Shown: positions 33,080-41,508 of the stretch, piece by piece | Numbering within the stretch: position 1 is the stretch's first letter | Layout: every line of letters starts with the position of its first letter | DNA from: JBQCHF01 sp051954955 | Lineage (GTDB): Bacteria > Actinomycetota > Actinomycetes > Motilibacterales > Motilibacteraceae | Length of the DNA: 64,000 nt | Assembly: GCA_051954955.1 (NCBI GenBank) | Contig: JBQCHF010000181.1 | Coordinates: forward strand, 20,995 to 84,994 | Direction of reading: 5' to 3' | Translations under genes and position numbers: made by a program | The notes under the pieces: model-generated | What the model was told of the DNA's origin: nothing | Databases searched by the model: none | Seen by the model: only the letters and a program-made list of their open reading frames with translations

Positions 33080-33559
33080 TCAGCCGAGCAGCTTGCCGAG
33101 CACCCACATGACGAGGAACAGCACCACGGTGACGCCCAGGGCGCCGACCGCCATGACCCCGGCCCGCCGGCCGGGCGTGCTGAAGGCGTCGTCGAGGGGG
33201 CCGAGCGAGACCCGCCCACCGCCCTCCTCCACCGCCAGCTGGGCGAGCAGCGCGTCCACCTCGGGAGGCAGGTCCGCGGCGGCCGGCTGCGGGGCCGGCT
33301 CGGTGAGGGTGGCGCCAGCCGCCGCGCCGGGGCGGAACCGGCGCCCCGCGATCACGGGCGCCGGCAGGTCCGGCACCTCGGGCTCGACATCCGCGGGCTC
33401 GACATCCGCGACCACGACATCCGCGATCACGACCGGCGGCGCGGGCTCCGGCTCGGGTTCAGGGGCCGGGCGCAGGTCGAGGAAGCACAGCGAGCACCAG
33501 GCGGCCTCCGGCGCGAGCAGCGCGCTGCACCGTGGGCAGCGGGGCGTCGTGTCGGTCAC
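33080..33559 (-). CDS. zinc-ribbon membrane protein of unknown function
   Basis: A 159-residue protein. The N-terminus has a zinc ribbon (CPRCSALL...CSLC), then a Pro/Glu-rich linker with a tandem repeat in protein and DNA (ADVEPADVEPEV; GACATCCGCG units at about 33385-33430), and one membrane helix at the C-terminus (VMAVGALGVTVVLFLVMWVLG). It is likely a tail-anchored protein with the ribbon in the cytosol. Function is unknown. The start has GAGGTAGGA close upstream. Confidence 0.65.
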   Translation of the reverse strand: MTDTTPRCPRCSALLAPEAAWCSLCFLDLRPAPEPEPEPAPPVVIADVVVADVEPADVEPEVPDLPAPVIAGRRFRPGAAAGATLTEPAPQPAAADLPPEVDALLAQLAVEEGGGRVSLGPLDDAFSTPGRRAGVMAVGALGVTVVLFLVMWVLGKLLG

Positions 33560-33639
33560 GTGGTCCTACCTCGGCAGCACCGGCAGCTCCCTTGACCGCC
33601 GCGGCCCGCCCTGATGCTGATCGCCCCGGTTCGCGGTGC

Positions 33640-34035
33640 TCAGGCGTCCAGCCGCGGCTCCCCCGCCCGCCGGCCGCCCTCCAGTGCGTCCTTGAGCGCC
33701 CACACGTGCTTCTTCCAGGCGACCGCGCGCCGGCGACGCTCGACGTCGAGGCGGCGCGGGCTCAGCGGGGCGCCGGCCGGGTCCAGCCTCAGGTAGAGGT
33801 GCAGGAGGACGCCATCGCCCATCGGCTCCAGCCAGATCTCCGCCGATCCGCTCCAGGCGCCCGCCACCGCCCACTGCTGGCCCTTGACGCCCCGGTCGCG
33901 CGTCACCGTGAGCGTGAGATCGGGGAACCAGACCGGCCAGCGCGCAGGATCGGCGACGACCGCGGCGACGACGCGGGGGTCGGCCACCACGAACGTCTCG
34001 TCGACCAGGTCGAGCTGGGGCACGGCGGCCAGCAT
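33640..34035 (-). CDS. second SRPBCC-family protein
   Basis: A 131-residue polyketide cyclase/START-like protein: LVDETFVVADPRVVAAVVADPARWPVWFPDLTLTV is the first strand-helix-helix unit, and AVAWKKHVWALKDALE the last helix. It resembles the product of the gene at 31687 only in fold. ATG at 34035 is taken; the frame stays open to 34083. It diverges from the fadD15-like gene, with 109 bases between. A lipid ligand is plausible given that neighbour but not shown. Confidence 0.75.
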   Translation of the reverse strand: MLAAVPQLDLVDETFVVADPRVVAAVVADPARWPVWFPDLTLTVTRDRGVKGQQWAVAGAWSGSAEIWLEPMGDGVLLHLYLRLDPAGAPLSPRRLDVERRRRAVAWKKHVWALKDALEGGRRAGEPRLDA

Positions 34036-34100
34036 GCCGCACCGCCCCGCGTGGCCCGAACGGCTTGCCCGGACCGCCTCCACCGCGCCCTACCGATGAG

Positions 34101-34106
34101 TAAGGT
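34101..34106 (+). promoter_or_regulatory. -10 element of the fadD15-like gene
   Basis: TAAGGT in the divergent spacer, about 39 bases before the GTG start, which itself has GAGGAG nine bases upstream; a short 5' leader is predicted. The exact boundaries are approximate by a base or two. Confidence 0.35.
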
Positions 34107-34144
34107 CCGGGCAAAGACGCCCCGCGCCCGAGGAGCCCAGCTTC

Positions 34145-35935
34145 GTGAACGAGATCTCGGTGCCCCCGCTGCTGGCCGAGCGCAGCACCGGCAACCTCGC
34201 CGACCTCGTCGTCGACAACGCCGCGCACGCGCCGCACCGGGTGGTCTTCAGCCGCAAGGTCGGTGACCGCTGGCAGGACGTGACCGCCCGCGAGTTCCTC
34301 GCCGAGGTGACCGACGTCGCCAAGGGGCTGGTGGCCGCCGGCATCGAGCCGGGCCAGCGGGTGGGCCTGATGAGCAAGACCCGCTACGAGTGGACCCTGT
34401 GCGACTTCGCCATCTGGATGGCCGGCGGGGTCACCGTGCCGATCTACGAGACCAGCTCGGCCGAGCAGGTGCAGTGGATCCTGTCCGACTCCGGCGCCGT
34501 GGCGGCGATCCTCGAGTCGCCCAAGCACGCCGCCGTGTTCGGCGAGGTGTCCGCGAGCCTGCCCGGCGTCGCGCGCACCTGGGTGCTGGACGAGGGCGGC
34601 CTGGACGAGCTGGTCTCAGCCGGGGACGCGGTCCCGGACGCCGACGTCGAGGCCCGCCGGACCATCGCCACACCATCCTCGCTGGCCACGATCATCTACA
34701 CTTCCGGTACCACCGGGCGCCCCAAGGGCGTGGAGCTGACCCACGGCAACTTCCTGGCCGAGGTGGACAACGGCATCGGCCAGCTCGAGCCGCTGTTCCG
34801 GGACCAGGACGCCTCCACGCTGCTGTTCCTGCCGCTGGCGCACGTGTTCGCCCGGGTGATCCAGGTGGGCTGCGTGATCTCGCGCACCCGGATGGGCCAC
34901 ACCGCGGACATCAAGAACCTGCTCGACGACTTCGCCGGCTTCCAGCCGACGTTCATCCTCTCCGTGCCGCGCGTCTTCGAGAAGATCTACAACTCGGCCG
35001 AGCAGAAGGCGCAGGCCGGGGGCAAGGGCAAGATCTTCCACCAGGCCGCCGAGACGGCTATCTCCTACAGCGAGTCGTTGGACCGTGGGGGTGCGCCGCT
35101 CCCCCTGCGACTCAAGCACGCGCTGTTCGACCGGCTGGTCTTCGCCAAGCTGCGCCAGGCCATGGGCGGGAAGGTGCGCTACGCCGTCTCCGGCGGCGCC
35201 CCGCTCGGCACGCGCCTGGGCCACTTCTTCCGCGGTGCCGGTATCACCGTGCTCGAGGGCTACGGCCTCACCGAGACCACCGCCGCGGCCACGGTCAACA
35301 CCACCGACAAGGTGAGGATCGGCACCGTCGGCCGCCCGATCCCCGGCTGCGGGGTGCGGATCGCGGAGGACGGCGAGGTGATGCTCAAGGGGGGCCACGT
35401 CTTCGGTGCCTACTGGCGCAACCCGGAGGCCTCCGCGGAGGCGCTCACCGAGGACGGCTGGTTCCACACCGGCGACATCGGCGAGCTCGACGACGAGGGC
35501 TTCCTGCGCATCACCGGCCGCAAGAAGGAGCTGATCGTCACCGCCGGCGGCAAGAACGTCGCCCCCGCGGTGCTCGAGGACCGGCTGCGCGCGCACCCGC
35601 TGGTGAGCCAGTGCATAGTCGTCGGCGACAACCAGCCCTTCATCGGCGCGCTCATCACCCTCGACGAGGAGGCGCTGCCGACCTGGCTGAAGATCAAGGG
35701 CAAGCCGGAGGCGCCGGCCGCCGACCTGGTCGCCGACCCCGACGTCGTCGCCGAGATCCAGGCCGCAGTCGACGACGCCAACAAGGCCGTCTCGCACGCC
35801 GAGGCCATCAAGAAGTTCCGCATCCTGCCCGTGGACTTCACCGAGGAGGGCGGGCAGCTGACCCCCTCGCTCAAGCTCAAGCGGTCCGTGGTGCTCAAGG
35901 ACTTCGGCGCCGAGGTGGACGCCCTCTACGCGTGA
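34145..35935 (+). CDS. fadD15: long-chain acyl-CoA synthetase, FadD15-like
   Basis: A 596-residue ANL-superfamily ligase that activates fatty acids to acyl-CoA via acyl-AMP. Motifs are YTSGTTGRPKGVELTH, LEGYGLTETTAA, the hinge ITGRKKELIVTAGGKNV and the catalytic Lys near EAIKKFRIL. Length and an N-terminus beginning VPPLLAERSTGNLADLV match mycobacterial FadD15 (Rv2187), also next to SRPBCC genes there. GTG at 34145 has GAGGAG upstream. In mycobacteria the next gene is pimB; here about 17.6 kb of other genes intervene. Confidence 0.9.
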   Translation: MNEISVPPLLAERSTGNLADLVVDNAAHAPHRVVFSRKVGDRWQDVTAREFLAEVTDVAKGLVAAGIEPGQRVGLMSKTRYEWTLCDFAIWMAGGVTVPIYETSSAEQVQWILSDSGAVAAILESPKHAAVFGEVSASLPGVARTWVLDEGGLDELVSAGDAVPDADVEARRTIATPSSLATIIYTSGTTGRPKGVELTHGNFLAEVDNGIGQLEPLFRDQDASTLLFLPLAHVFARVIQVGCVISRTRMGHTADIKNLLDDFAGFQPTFILSVPRVFEKIYNSAEQKAQAGGKGKIFHQAAETAISYSESLDRGGAPLPLRLKHALFDRLVFAKLRQAMGGKVRYAVSGGAPLGTRLGHFFRGAGITVLEGYGLTETTAAATVNTTDKVRIGTVGRPIPGCGVRIAEDGEVMLKGGHVFGAYWRNPEASAEALTEDGWFHTGDIGELDDEGFLRITGRKKELIVTAGGKNVAPAVLEDRLRAHPLVSQCIVVGDNQPFIGALITLDEEALPTWLKIKGKPEAPAADLVADPDVVAEIQAAVDDANKAVSHAEAIKKFRILPVDFTEEGGQLTPSLKLKRSVVLKDFGAEVDALYA

Positions 35936-35965
35936 GACGCCAGGGTCGGCGACGACGGCGCCTCG

Positions 35966-36029
35966 CCTGAGTTCTCCGCCGCCTGGGTTCTCCGCCGGTT
36001 GAGTTCTGCGCAGCCTGAGTTCTCGGGCA
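35966..36029. repeat. four tandem 16-bp repeats upstream of the histidine kinase gene
   Basis: Units start at 35966, 35982, 35998 and 36014, consensus YCTGRGTTCTCCGCCG; all four keep TGRGTTCT at a 16-base period. The third and fourth units drift at the 3' end. They lie about 105 bases before the kinase start and look like regulator-binding iterons or a tandem-duplicated operator. Confidence 0.6.
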
Positions 36030-36133
36030 GAGGCAAGGGGACCAAGGTCCTGAGCCGCTCGTAGCCGTCCACGGCGCGCCAATGCCGGACCATTCCCCGA
36101 ACGCTCCTTCACGCGCAGATTCTGCTGCGCACA

Positions 36134-37735
36134 ATGGCGACTGTGAGTGTCCACGCCGTGCTCCAGCGTCCCCGGGCCGACCGCCTGGCCGCGGTGACGC
36201 ACGCCGTCGACTTCCACGAGTCCCTGCGCCTGGGCCTGCTGACGGCGACCCTGGCCCTGGGCGTGGTCGCGCACGAGCTGGCGCGCACCCTCCCCTGGGT
36301 CGCAGCACTGGGTCTGCTCGCCGTGCTCCCGGTCTGGTCGCCGCCTGCTCGTCGGCACCCCCAGCTGTGGGCTGTCCTCGAGCTGGGGGTCACCTGGACC
36401 GGGGCCCTGGCTCTCTCCGCCGCTGAGCCCGACCCCCTCCTGGTCTACCTCGTCGGGCCGGCGCTCAGTGTGGCCGTCTGCGGCGGGGTGCGTGCCGTGG
36501 CCGTCCTGGCCCTGGTGGAGGTGCTGGCACCGCTCGCTCTGGCCGGCGCCCGGCTGGACCTGCCGTTGGGGCAGGTGGCGGTTCAGGGCTGGGTCCTGTC
36601 CGTGGCCGCCGCCGGGCTGGGCCTGTGGGCCACGGACCTGCGCCGTCGTCCCGCCGCCAGCGCGGCGGATCTCGACCAGTACGAGGCGCAGAGGTTGCTC
36701 GCGCAGGTGCATGCGCTCGTACGGCGGCTGCCCGGCGGCTTCGACCTCGCCTCGGTCGCCGGGGCGCTCGCAGACAAACTCACGGCCGCCCATCCGGTCG
36801 ACCGGGTCGGGGTGCTCGTCGGGCACTCGCCGGACGCGCTCACGCCGGTGGCACTGACCGGGTGGGACCAGCTGCCTGCTCTACCGGTGGAGGTGGACGG
36901 CCACCTGGGGCGCGCCTGGGCGACCGGGACCTGCCAGTGGCGGCGGATCGACGACGACGTGGTTGTGGTGCTGCCGCTGCGCCTGGGTGACGGCGTCGGC
37001 GTCGGCGTGGTCGTGCTCGGCTGGGTGGGGGCGGACGCTCCGTCCACCCAGGCCCAGCGACAGCTCCTGCGCGAGTGCGCCCCGGCGGCCCTCGCCCTGG
37101 AGACGGCCCAGCTGTTCGACGAGGTGAGGCTGGCGGGCCTGGTGGAGGCGCGGGAGAGCCTGGCCGCCCAGATGCACAACGGGATCGCCCAGGACCTGGC
37201 CTACATCGGTTTCGAGCTCGACGGGCTCAAGGCGGCCACCCGCGGCACCGACCTGCACCGCGACGTCGAGGCCTTGCGTTCCCACGTCACGAATCTGGTG
37301 CAGGACCTGCGCCTGTCCATCTCCGAGCTCCGGTCCACCATCGGGCCCGGTCAAGGCCTGTCCGCGGTGCTGAGCTCGCAGGTGCGGCACGTGGCCGGCA
37401 CGCGCAAGGTCCCCGTCTCCTTCGACCTGCGCGAGTCCGCGCTCCGCCTGGCCGCCCCGGTGGAGCAGCTCCTCTTCCGGCTGGCCCTCGTCGGCGCGCA
37501 GGTCGCCCGCCGCGAGCCGGGCATCGAGGCGCTGCACGTCGCGCTCGAGACCAGGCCGCCGGGGGCAACCCTGACCGTCCGCATCACGGGATCAGCACTT
37601 GGTGAGAATTGCCTCGGCGACGATCTCACGCAGATAGCATCTGCTCTCGCAGAGCACTCGGGGGTCGTCTCGGTACAGGTCGACGGCCATGCAGCCATCA
37701 CGCTGCGTGCCACCGTCGGAGGGGGCACCACATGA
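36134..37735 (+). CDS. membrane histidine kinase with degenerate ATPase domain
   Basis: A 533-residue protein: five to six membrane segments (about 30-170), a GAF-like domain (about 190-330), a HisKA_3 dimerisation segment with His348 in AAQMHNGIAQDLAYIGFELD, and a C-terminal region of about 130 residues where the ATPase should be. The N-box asparagine helix and the DxGxG box are not recognisable there, so the protein may not bind ATP; it could be a phosphatase or an allosteric partner. It overlaps the next gene, a LuxR-type regulator, as ATGA. The kinase is at the edge of an accessory block that contains a Tad pilus operon on the opposite strand. Confidence 0.8.
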   Translation: MATVSVHAVLQRPRADRLAAVTHAVDFHESLRLGLLTATLALGVVAHELARTLPWVAALGLLAVLPVWSPPARRHPQLWAVLELGVTWTGALALSAAEPDPLLVYLVGPALSVAVCGGVRAVAVLALVEVLAPLALAGARLDLPLGQVAVQGWVLSVAAAGLGLWATDLRRRPAASAADLDQYEAQRLLAQVHALVRRLPGGFDLASVAGALADKLTAAHPVDRVGVLVGHSPDALTPVALTGWDQLPALPVEVDGHLGRAWATGTCQWRRIDDDVVVVLPLRLGDGVGVGVVVLGWVGADAPSTQAQRQLLRECAPAALALETAQLFDEVRLAGLVEARESLAAQMHNGIAQDLAYIGFELDGLKAATRGTDLHRDVEALRSHVTNLVQDLRLSISELRSTIGPGQGLSAVLSSQVRHVAGTRKVPVSFDLRESALRLAAPVEQLLFRLALVGAQVARREPGIEALHVALETRPPGATLTVRITGSALGENCLGDDLTQIASALAEHSGVVSVQVDGHAAITLRATVGGGTT

Positions 37736-38370
37736 TCCGAGTGATCGTCGTCGACGACCATCCGCTGATCCGTCAAGGACTCGTCCGCATCTTCGAGCGC
37801 GAGCCGGACTTCGCCGTGGTGGGCGAGGGCGGTTCGTTGGCCGAGGCCACCGTCCTCGTGGACCGGACCGCCGCCGACGTCCTGCTGGTCGACGTCGTCC
37901 TGCCCGACGGCAGCGGCATGGACCTCGTCCGTCGCGCGCGGGCCGGCAGCTGCGAGCTGGGCATCGTGGTGCTCACCATGCACGGCGAGGACGAGAAGCT
38001 CTTCGAGGCCCTCGAGTCCGGCGCCTCGGCGTTCGTGCTCAAGTCTGCCGGGAGCGAGGAGATCCTCTCCGCCGTGCGCCATGCGGCCGCCTCCCCGCTG
38101 GCCTTCACCGCCGCCGACCTGGCGATGGCGATGCGGCGGCGGCTGACTCCGTCGTCCTCCATGCTCACCGAGCGGGAACAGCAGGTGCTGGATCTGCTCA
38201 AGGAGGGCTACTCGGTGGCTGGGGTGGCCCGGGCGCTCTACATCAGCGAGTCCACGGCCAAGACGCACATCGCCAAGCTGTACACGAAGCTCGGTGCCTC
38301 CAACCGTGCGCAGGCCCTCATGGCCGCGGTCCGTCTCGGGCTGGTCGCCGCGGCGGCGCAGCCGGCCTAG
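37732..38370 (+). CDS. NarL/LuxR-family response regulator
   Basis: A 212-residue regulator with receiver signatures VIVVDDHPLIRQGL, Asp in VLLVDVVLPDG and Lys in FVLKSAG, then a LuxR helix-turn-helix (LTEREQQVLDLLKEGYSVAGVARAL...TAKTHIAKLYTKL). ATG at 37732 overlaps the kinase stop and has GGAGG nine bases upstream. The receiver is complete although its partner kinase seems not to be, so phosphate may come from elsewhere. Likely targets are the tandem repeats at 35966 or the pilus operon; this is inference. Confidence 0.88.
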   Translation: MIRVIVVDDHPLIRQGLVRIFEREPDFAVVGEGGSLAEATVLVDRTAADVLLVDVVLPDGSGMDLVRRARAGSCELGIVVLTMHGEDEKLFEALESGASAFVLKSAGSEEILSAVRHAAASPLAFTAADLAMAMRRRLTPSSSMLTEREQQVLDLLKEGYSVAGVARALYISESTAKTHIAKLYTKLGASNRAQALMAAVRLGLVAAAAQPA

Positions 38371-38422
38371 CCGCTTCACGATCGGTCTCTGTACGACATG
38401 GCGTAGGAGTTGGGGGGACGAG

Positions 38423-39457
38423 ATGGATACGAGGCTCGCCGGATCGGAGGCCGGGGCGACGGCCGCGCCCCCGCTGGGGGCCGCACCTGCGGTCACGCTC
38501 GCCGAGGCGCTCGCCTCGGCGGACCAGCTGCTGGTCGGGGGCGCGGGCTACACCTCCCGGGTGTGGCGCACCGGGTTCACTCCGCTGGACCAGCACCTGG
38601 CCGGCGGGCTCCGGGCCGGCGAGCTGGTCCTGGTGGCCGGCGCCCAGGGACTGGGCAAGACGACGTTCGCCCTGCAAGCGGCCCGGAACATCGCCGCCGC
38701 CGGGCACCACGTCCTCTACGTCTGCTTCGAGCACCCGGCCGAGCAGCTGGCCGAGCGGCTGCTGGTCCTGGAGGCCGGGCTGGCCGAGGGCGACCGGGCG
38801 GTGACCCTGGAGGAGACGCGACGCACGCTGTCGACCCACGGTGCCGGCGGCTACGCCGAGCGGCTGGGGGACTTCCCCGGCGCCCGGGAGGCTCTGTCCG
38901 CCGTGCGTGCCTACGCCGACCGGCTGCACCTGCTCAGCGCCCGCGGCGACAGCACGACGCTCGAGGACATCCGCTCGACGGCCGTGGCCTGCGCCGAGCC
39001 ACCGCTGGTGGTAGTCGACTACCTGCAGAAGGTCGCGGTACCGGAGGATGAGGGTGACGAGGACCGGCGCGTGGCCCGCATCGCCACCGGGCTCAAGGAC
39101 CTCGCGCTGGACCTGCGGGTGCCGGTGGTCGCGGTCTGCGCCGTCGAGCAGCCGCCGGGTGACACCCGACGGGTACGCACCCGGCACCTCAAGGGCTCGG
39201 TGACCCTGGCCTACGAGGCCGATGTCGTCCTCGTGCTCAACGAGAAGTTCGACGTCGTGGCCCGCCACCACCTGGTCTACGACACCGGCAACGCCGAGCG
39301 CTTCCACGGCTACGTCGTCTGCTCCATCGAGAAGAACCGATCCGGCGAGAACCACTTGGACCTGGAGTTCCGCAAGCGCTTCGCGCACAGCGCCTACGAC
39401 CCGTCTGGCTCGATGGTGAGCGAGCAGCTGCTCGACGAGCGGGTCCACCTGGAGTAG
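38423..39457 (+). CDS. DnaB-like RecA-fold ATPase
   Basis: A 344-residue protein equivalent to the C-terminal helicase domain of DnaB without the N-terminal DnaG-binding domain. Walker A GAQGLGKTT is at residues 73-81, Walker B LVVVDYLQK at 195-203, followed by a conserved arginine region and a KGSVTLAYEADVV sensor-like segment. It could be a KaiC/RadA-type regulator or a DNA translocase; replicative helicase function is unlikely. ATG at 38423 is preceded by GGAG and GGGGGG. It follows the response regulator by 52 bases and faces the pilus operon. A bidirectional hairpin follows. Confidence 0.7.
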   Translation: MDTRLAGSEAGATAAPPLGAAPAVTLAEALASADQLLVGGAGYTSRVWRTGFTPLDQHLAGGLRAGELVLVAGAQGLGKTTFALQAARNIAAAGHHVLYVCFEHPAEQLAERLLVLEAGLAEGDRAVTLEETRRTLSTHGAGGYAERLGDFPGAREALSAVRAYADRLHLLSARGDSTTLEDIRSTAVACAEPPLVVVDYLQKVAVPEDEGDEDRRVARIATGLKDLALDLRVPVVAVCAVEQPPGDTRRVRTRHLKGSVTLAYEADVVLVLNEKFDVVARHHLVYDTGNAERFHGYVVCSIEKNRSGENHLDLEFRKRFAHSAYDPSGSMVSEQLLDERVHLE

Positions 39458-39481
39458 CTGCTGGACCCGGGCGCGACATCA

Positions 39482-39505
39482 GAGTGAGGGTGGTGACCCT
39501 CACTC
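39482..39505. terminator. bidirectional terminator between accessory operons
   Basis: A perfect 10-bp stem GAGTGAGGGT / ACCCTCACTC with the loop GGTG, followed by CTTCT. It separates two convergent units. A third partial arm (AGGTCACCCTCACC) lies at 39521-39534 and could give an alternative structure. Confidence 0.65.
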
Positions 39506-39587
39506 CTTCTATGTGACTGAAGGTCACCCTCACCCCATCCGTACCGGCCCGCTCCACCCCGGCGCGGCACCGGAAGAGCGGCAGGGC

Positions 39588-40577
39588 TCAGACGAACGGG
39601 GCGAGCGTGCGGGCGAGGTCGCGCAGGGACAGCGCGTCCGCGAGCCGCCCGGCCACCGTCGGCATGGTGCTCAGCACCCCCACGACGTCGGCACGGGCGA
39701 AGGGCGGATTGCTGCGTCCGGCCAGGAGCAGCAGGTCGGGCGCCGACCACGACAGGGCGAGCAGGTGGCGGTGCCGTGCCACCGGGACGCAGGCGAGCTC
39801 GGCGCGGTGCCGGTCGGTGTCCTCCACCAGCAGCACCGGGCCGACGCTGGTCAGCTGACCGGCCAGCCAGCAGTCCGCGGGCACAGTCAGCCGCGCCTCC
39901 AGCGGACGCAGGCCGCGGCCGGCCAGGACCACGTGCTGCCGTTCGTCGGGCACGAGCAGGGCCAGCGCGTCGGCGTCGCAGGCGGTGGCCAACGCCGCGA
40001 CGACGTCGCTTGCGACCATGTCGAGCGCGCGCAGATCGGCCGCACGACCGAGGACGACCTCCATCGCCCCGACGAGGTCGCGAGGACTCGCAGCTCCAGC
40101 CGCTGGGGGCACCCCGGTCGGGTTGCGGTCCGGTCCCGGCGACGGCTCATCGGGCAGCTCTTCCTGATCAGCCACCACCCGTAGTCCGACGTGGTCCCTG
40201 ATGGGAGAGGGTTCCTCGACGACGGGCAACCGCTCGCGGATCGAGGCGGCCAGCTCCGCGGCCGAGACCGGAGACTCGACCACGAGGACGTCGGGCGGCA
40301 GGTCGCTGCCCCGGACGTGCTCCCACTCCCCTGCCGCCGCGAGGACGACGAGCGGGATGCCCCGGGCACGCGAGACCAGCTGCTCGCGGACTCCGCCGCG
40401 CTCCCCGAGCGCGTGCGCATCGGTCAGGACGGCGTCCACCTCCGACGGCGCCACATGTGCCATGTCGTCAGCGGGCCCCGCGGGCCCTGCGTCCCGCACG
40501 TCGATCACGTCGAACCCCTGACGCCGCAGCTCGATCGTGAGCGCGGAATGGCGCAGCCCCACCAGCAGCCTGGGCAT
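39588..40577 (-). CDS. receiver-like protein at the end of the Tad operon
   Basis: A 329-residue protein without a clear name. The first 120 residues look like a degenerate receiver (LLVGLRHSALTIELRRQGFDVIDV, AVLTDAHALGE, IPLVVLAAAGEWEHV) in which the phospho-Asp position is not evident; a Pro/Glu linker follows, then a GAF-like region (about 165-320). Similar atypical receivers form the N-terminus of TadZ/CpaE. The ATG lies 3 bases after the TadC stop, so it is part of the pilus operon and translationally coupled. A role in signalling to pilus assembly or polar placement is an inference. Confidence 0.6.
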   Translation of the reverse strand: MPRLLVGLRHSALTIELRRQGFDVIDVRDAGPAGPADDMAHVAPSEVDAVLTDAHALGERGGVREQLVSRARGIPLVVLAAAGEWEHVRGSDLPPDVLVVESPVSAAELAASIRERLPVVEEPSPIRDHVGLRVVADQEELPDEPSPGPDRNPTGVPPAAGAASPRDLVGAMEVVLGRAADLRALDMVASDVVAALATACDADALALLVPDERQHVVLAGRGLRPLEARLTVPADCWLAGQLTSVGPVLLVEDTDRHRAELACVPVARHRHLLALSWSAPDLLLLAGRSNPPFARADVVGVLSTMPTVAGRLADALSLRDLARTLAPFV

Positions 40578-40580
40578 CGG

Positions 40581-41507
40581 TCAGAAGACCCCGGAGAACG
40601 AGTGCACGATCTGGATCACGCCGGGGCCGATGACGACCACGAACAGGGCCGGTAGCACGCAGAGGACCAGCGGGAAGAGGATCTTCACCGGCACCTTCTG
40701 AGCCTGCTCCTCCGCCCGCTGGCGGCGCTTGAGCCGCATCTCCTTGGCCTGCTCGCGCAGGACGTCGGCGATCGGGATGCCGAGGCGGTCGGCCTGCGTG
40801 ACCGCAGAGACGAAGATTTTCAGCTCCTCCACGGTGGTGCGCTCCCCCAGACCGGCGAAGGCCGCGGCCCGGCTCTTGCCGATCTGCATCTCCTGGAGGA
40901 CGCGCACGAACTCGGCGGCGACCGGCCCCTCCGTGTTGCGGGCGACCTGGGCGAGAGCGGCGTCGAAGCCGAGCCCCGCCTCGACGCTGATGGTGAGCAG
41001 GTCCAGCGCGTCGGGCAGCGTCTTGACGATGCGGGCCTGCCGCTTGCTGCCGGAGTTGTAGAGCAGCAGGTCGGGCAGCAGGAGTCCCGCCGCACCGAGC
41101 GCCAGGGCCCAGAAGAGGAGTGACACCGCGTTGAACCGCAGCCCCCACAGCACTCCCAGCCCGAGCCCGACGAGCAGTCCCACTCCCTTGAGGCCCAGGA
41201 TGCGCTCGGGCGACCAGCCCTGCGGGTTGCCCGCGACGTCCAGCCGCCGCTGCAGGCTGGCGACGTGCTGGGCAGGAGTCAGACGGCGGGCCAGACCCGC
41301 CAGGGCGGCGCCCACCGGATCCAGCAGCCGGCTCCTCGCCGGCAGCTCGTGCCTGGCCACCTCGAGCGTGCCGCCCAGCGCCTCGATCTGGGCGAGCGAC
41401 CGGGCCACCCCTGTGGACGCCGTCGAGGCGGTGAATGCCAGCAGGAGCAGCACGAACATCGCTGCACCGATGCACGCCACGGCTACGTAGAGCACGACGC
41501 TCCCCAC
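40581..41507 (-). CDS. tadC: Tad pilus inner-membrane protein TadC
   Basis: A 308-residue T2SSF-family membrane protein with an N-terminal helix, two central helices and two at the C-terminus. The T2SSF domain runs about residues 140-295, with LPDALDLLTISVEAGLGFDAAL and EMQIGKSRAAAFAGLGERT. TadC pairs with TadB as the inner-membrane platform that the TadA ATPase drives. GTG at 41507 has GGAGG eight bases upstream, overlapping the end of tadB by proximity (1-base gap after its stop). Confidence 0.85.
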   Translation of the reverse strand: MGSVVLYVAVACIGAAMFVLLLLAFTASTASTGVARSLAQIEALGGTLEVARHELPARSRLLDPVGAALAGLARRLTPAQHVASLQRRLDVAGNPQGWSPERILGLKGVGLLVGLGLGVLWGLRFNAVSLLFWALALGAAGLLLPDLLLYNSGSKRQARIVKTLPDALDLLTISVEAGLGFDAALAQVARNTEGPVAAEFVRVLQEMQIGKSRAAAFAGLGERTTVEELKIFVSAVTQADRLGIPIADVLREQAKEMRLKRRQRAEEQAQKVPVKILFPLVLCVLPALFVVVIGPGVIQIVHSFSGVF

Positions 41508-41508
41508 C

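Noticed and set aside
33385..33430. CRISPR-like short repeats
   Set aside because: GACATCCGCG units lie in the coding frame of the zinc-ribbon protein and have no spacers; an in-frame tandem expansion.
38423..39457. Replicative DnaB helicase
   Set aside because: It lacks the N-terminal domain and sits in an accessory signalling/pilus context, so only the fold is claimed.
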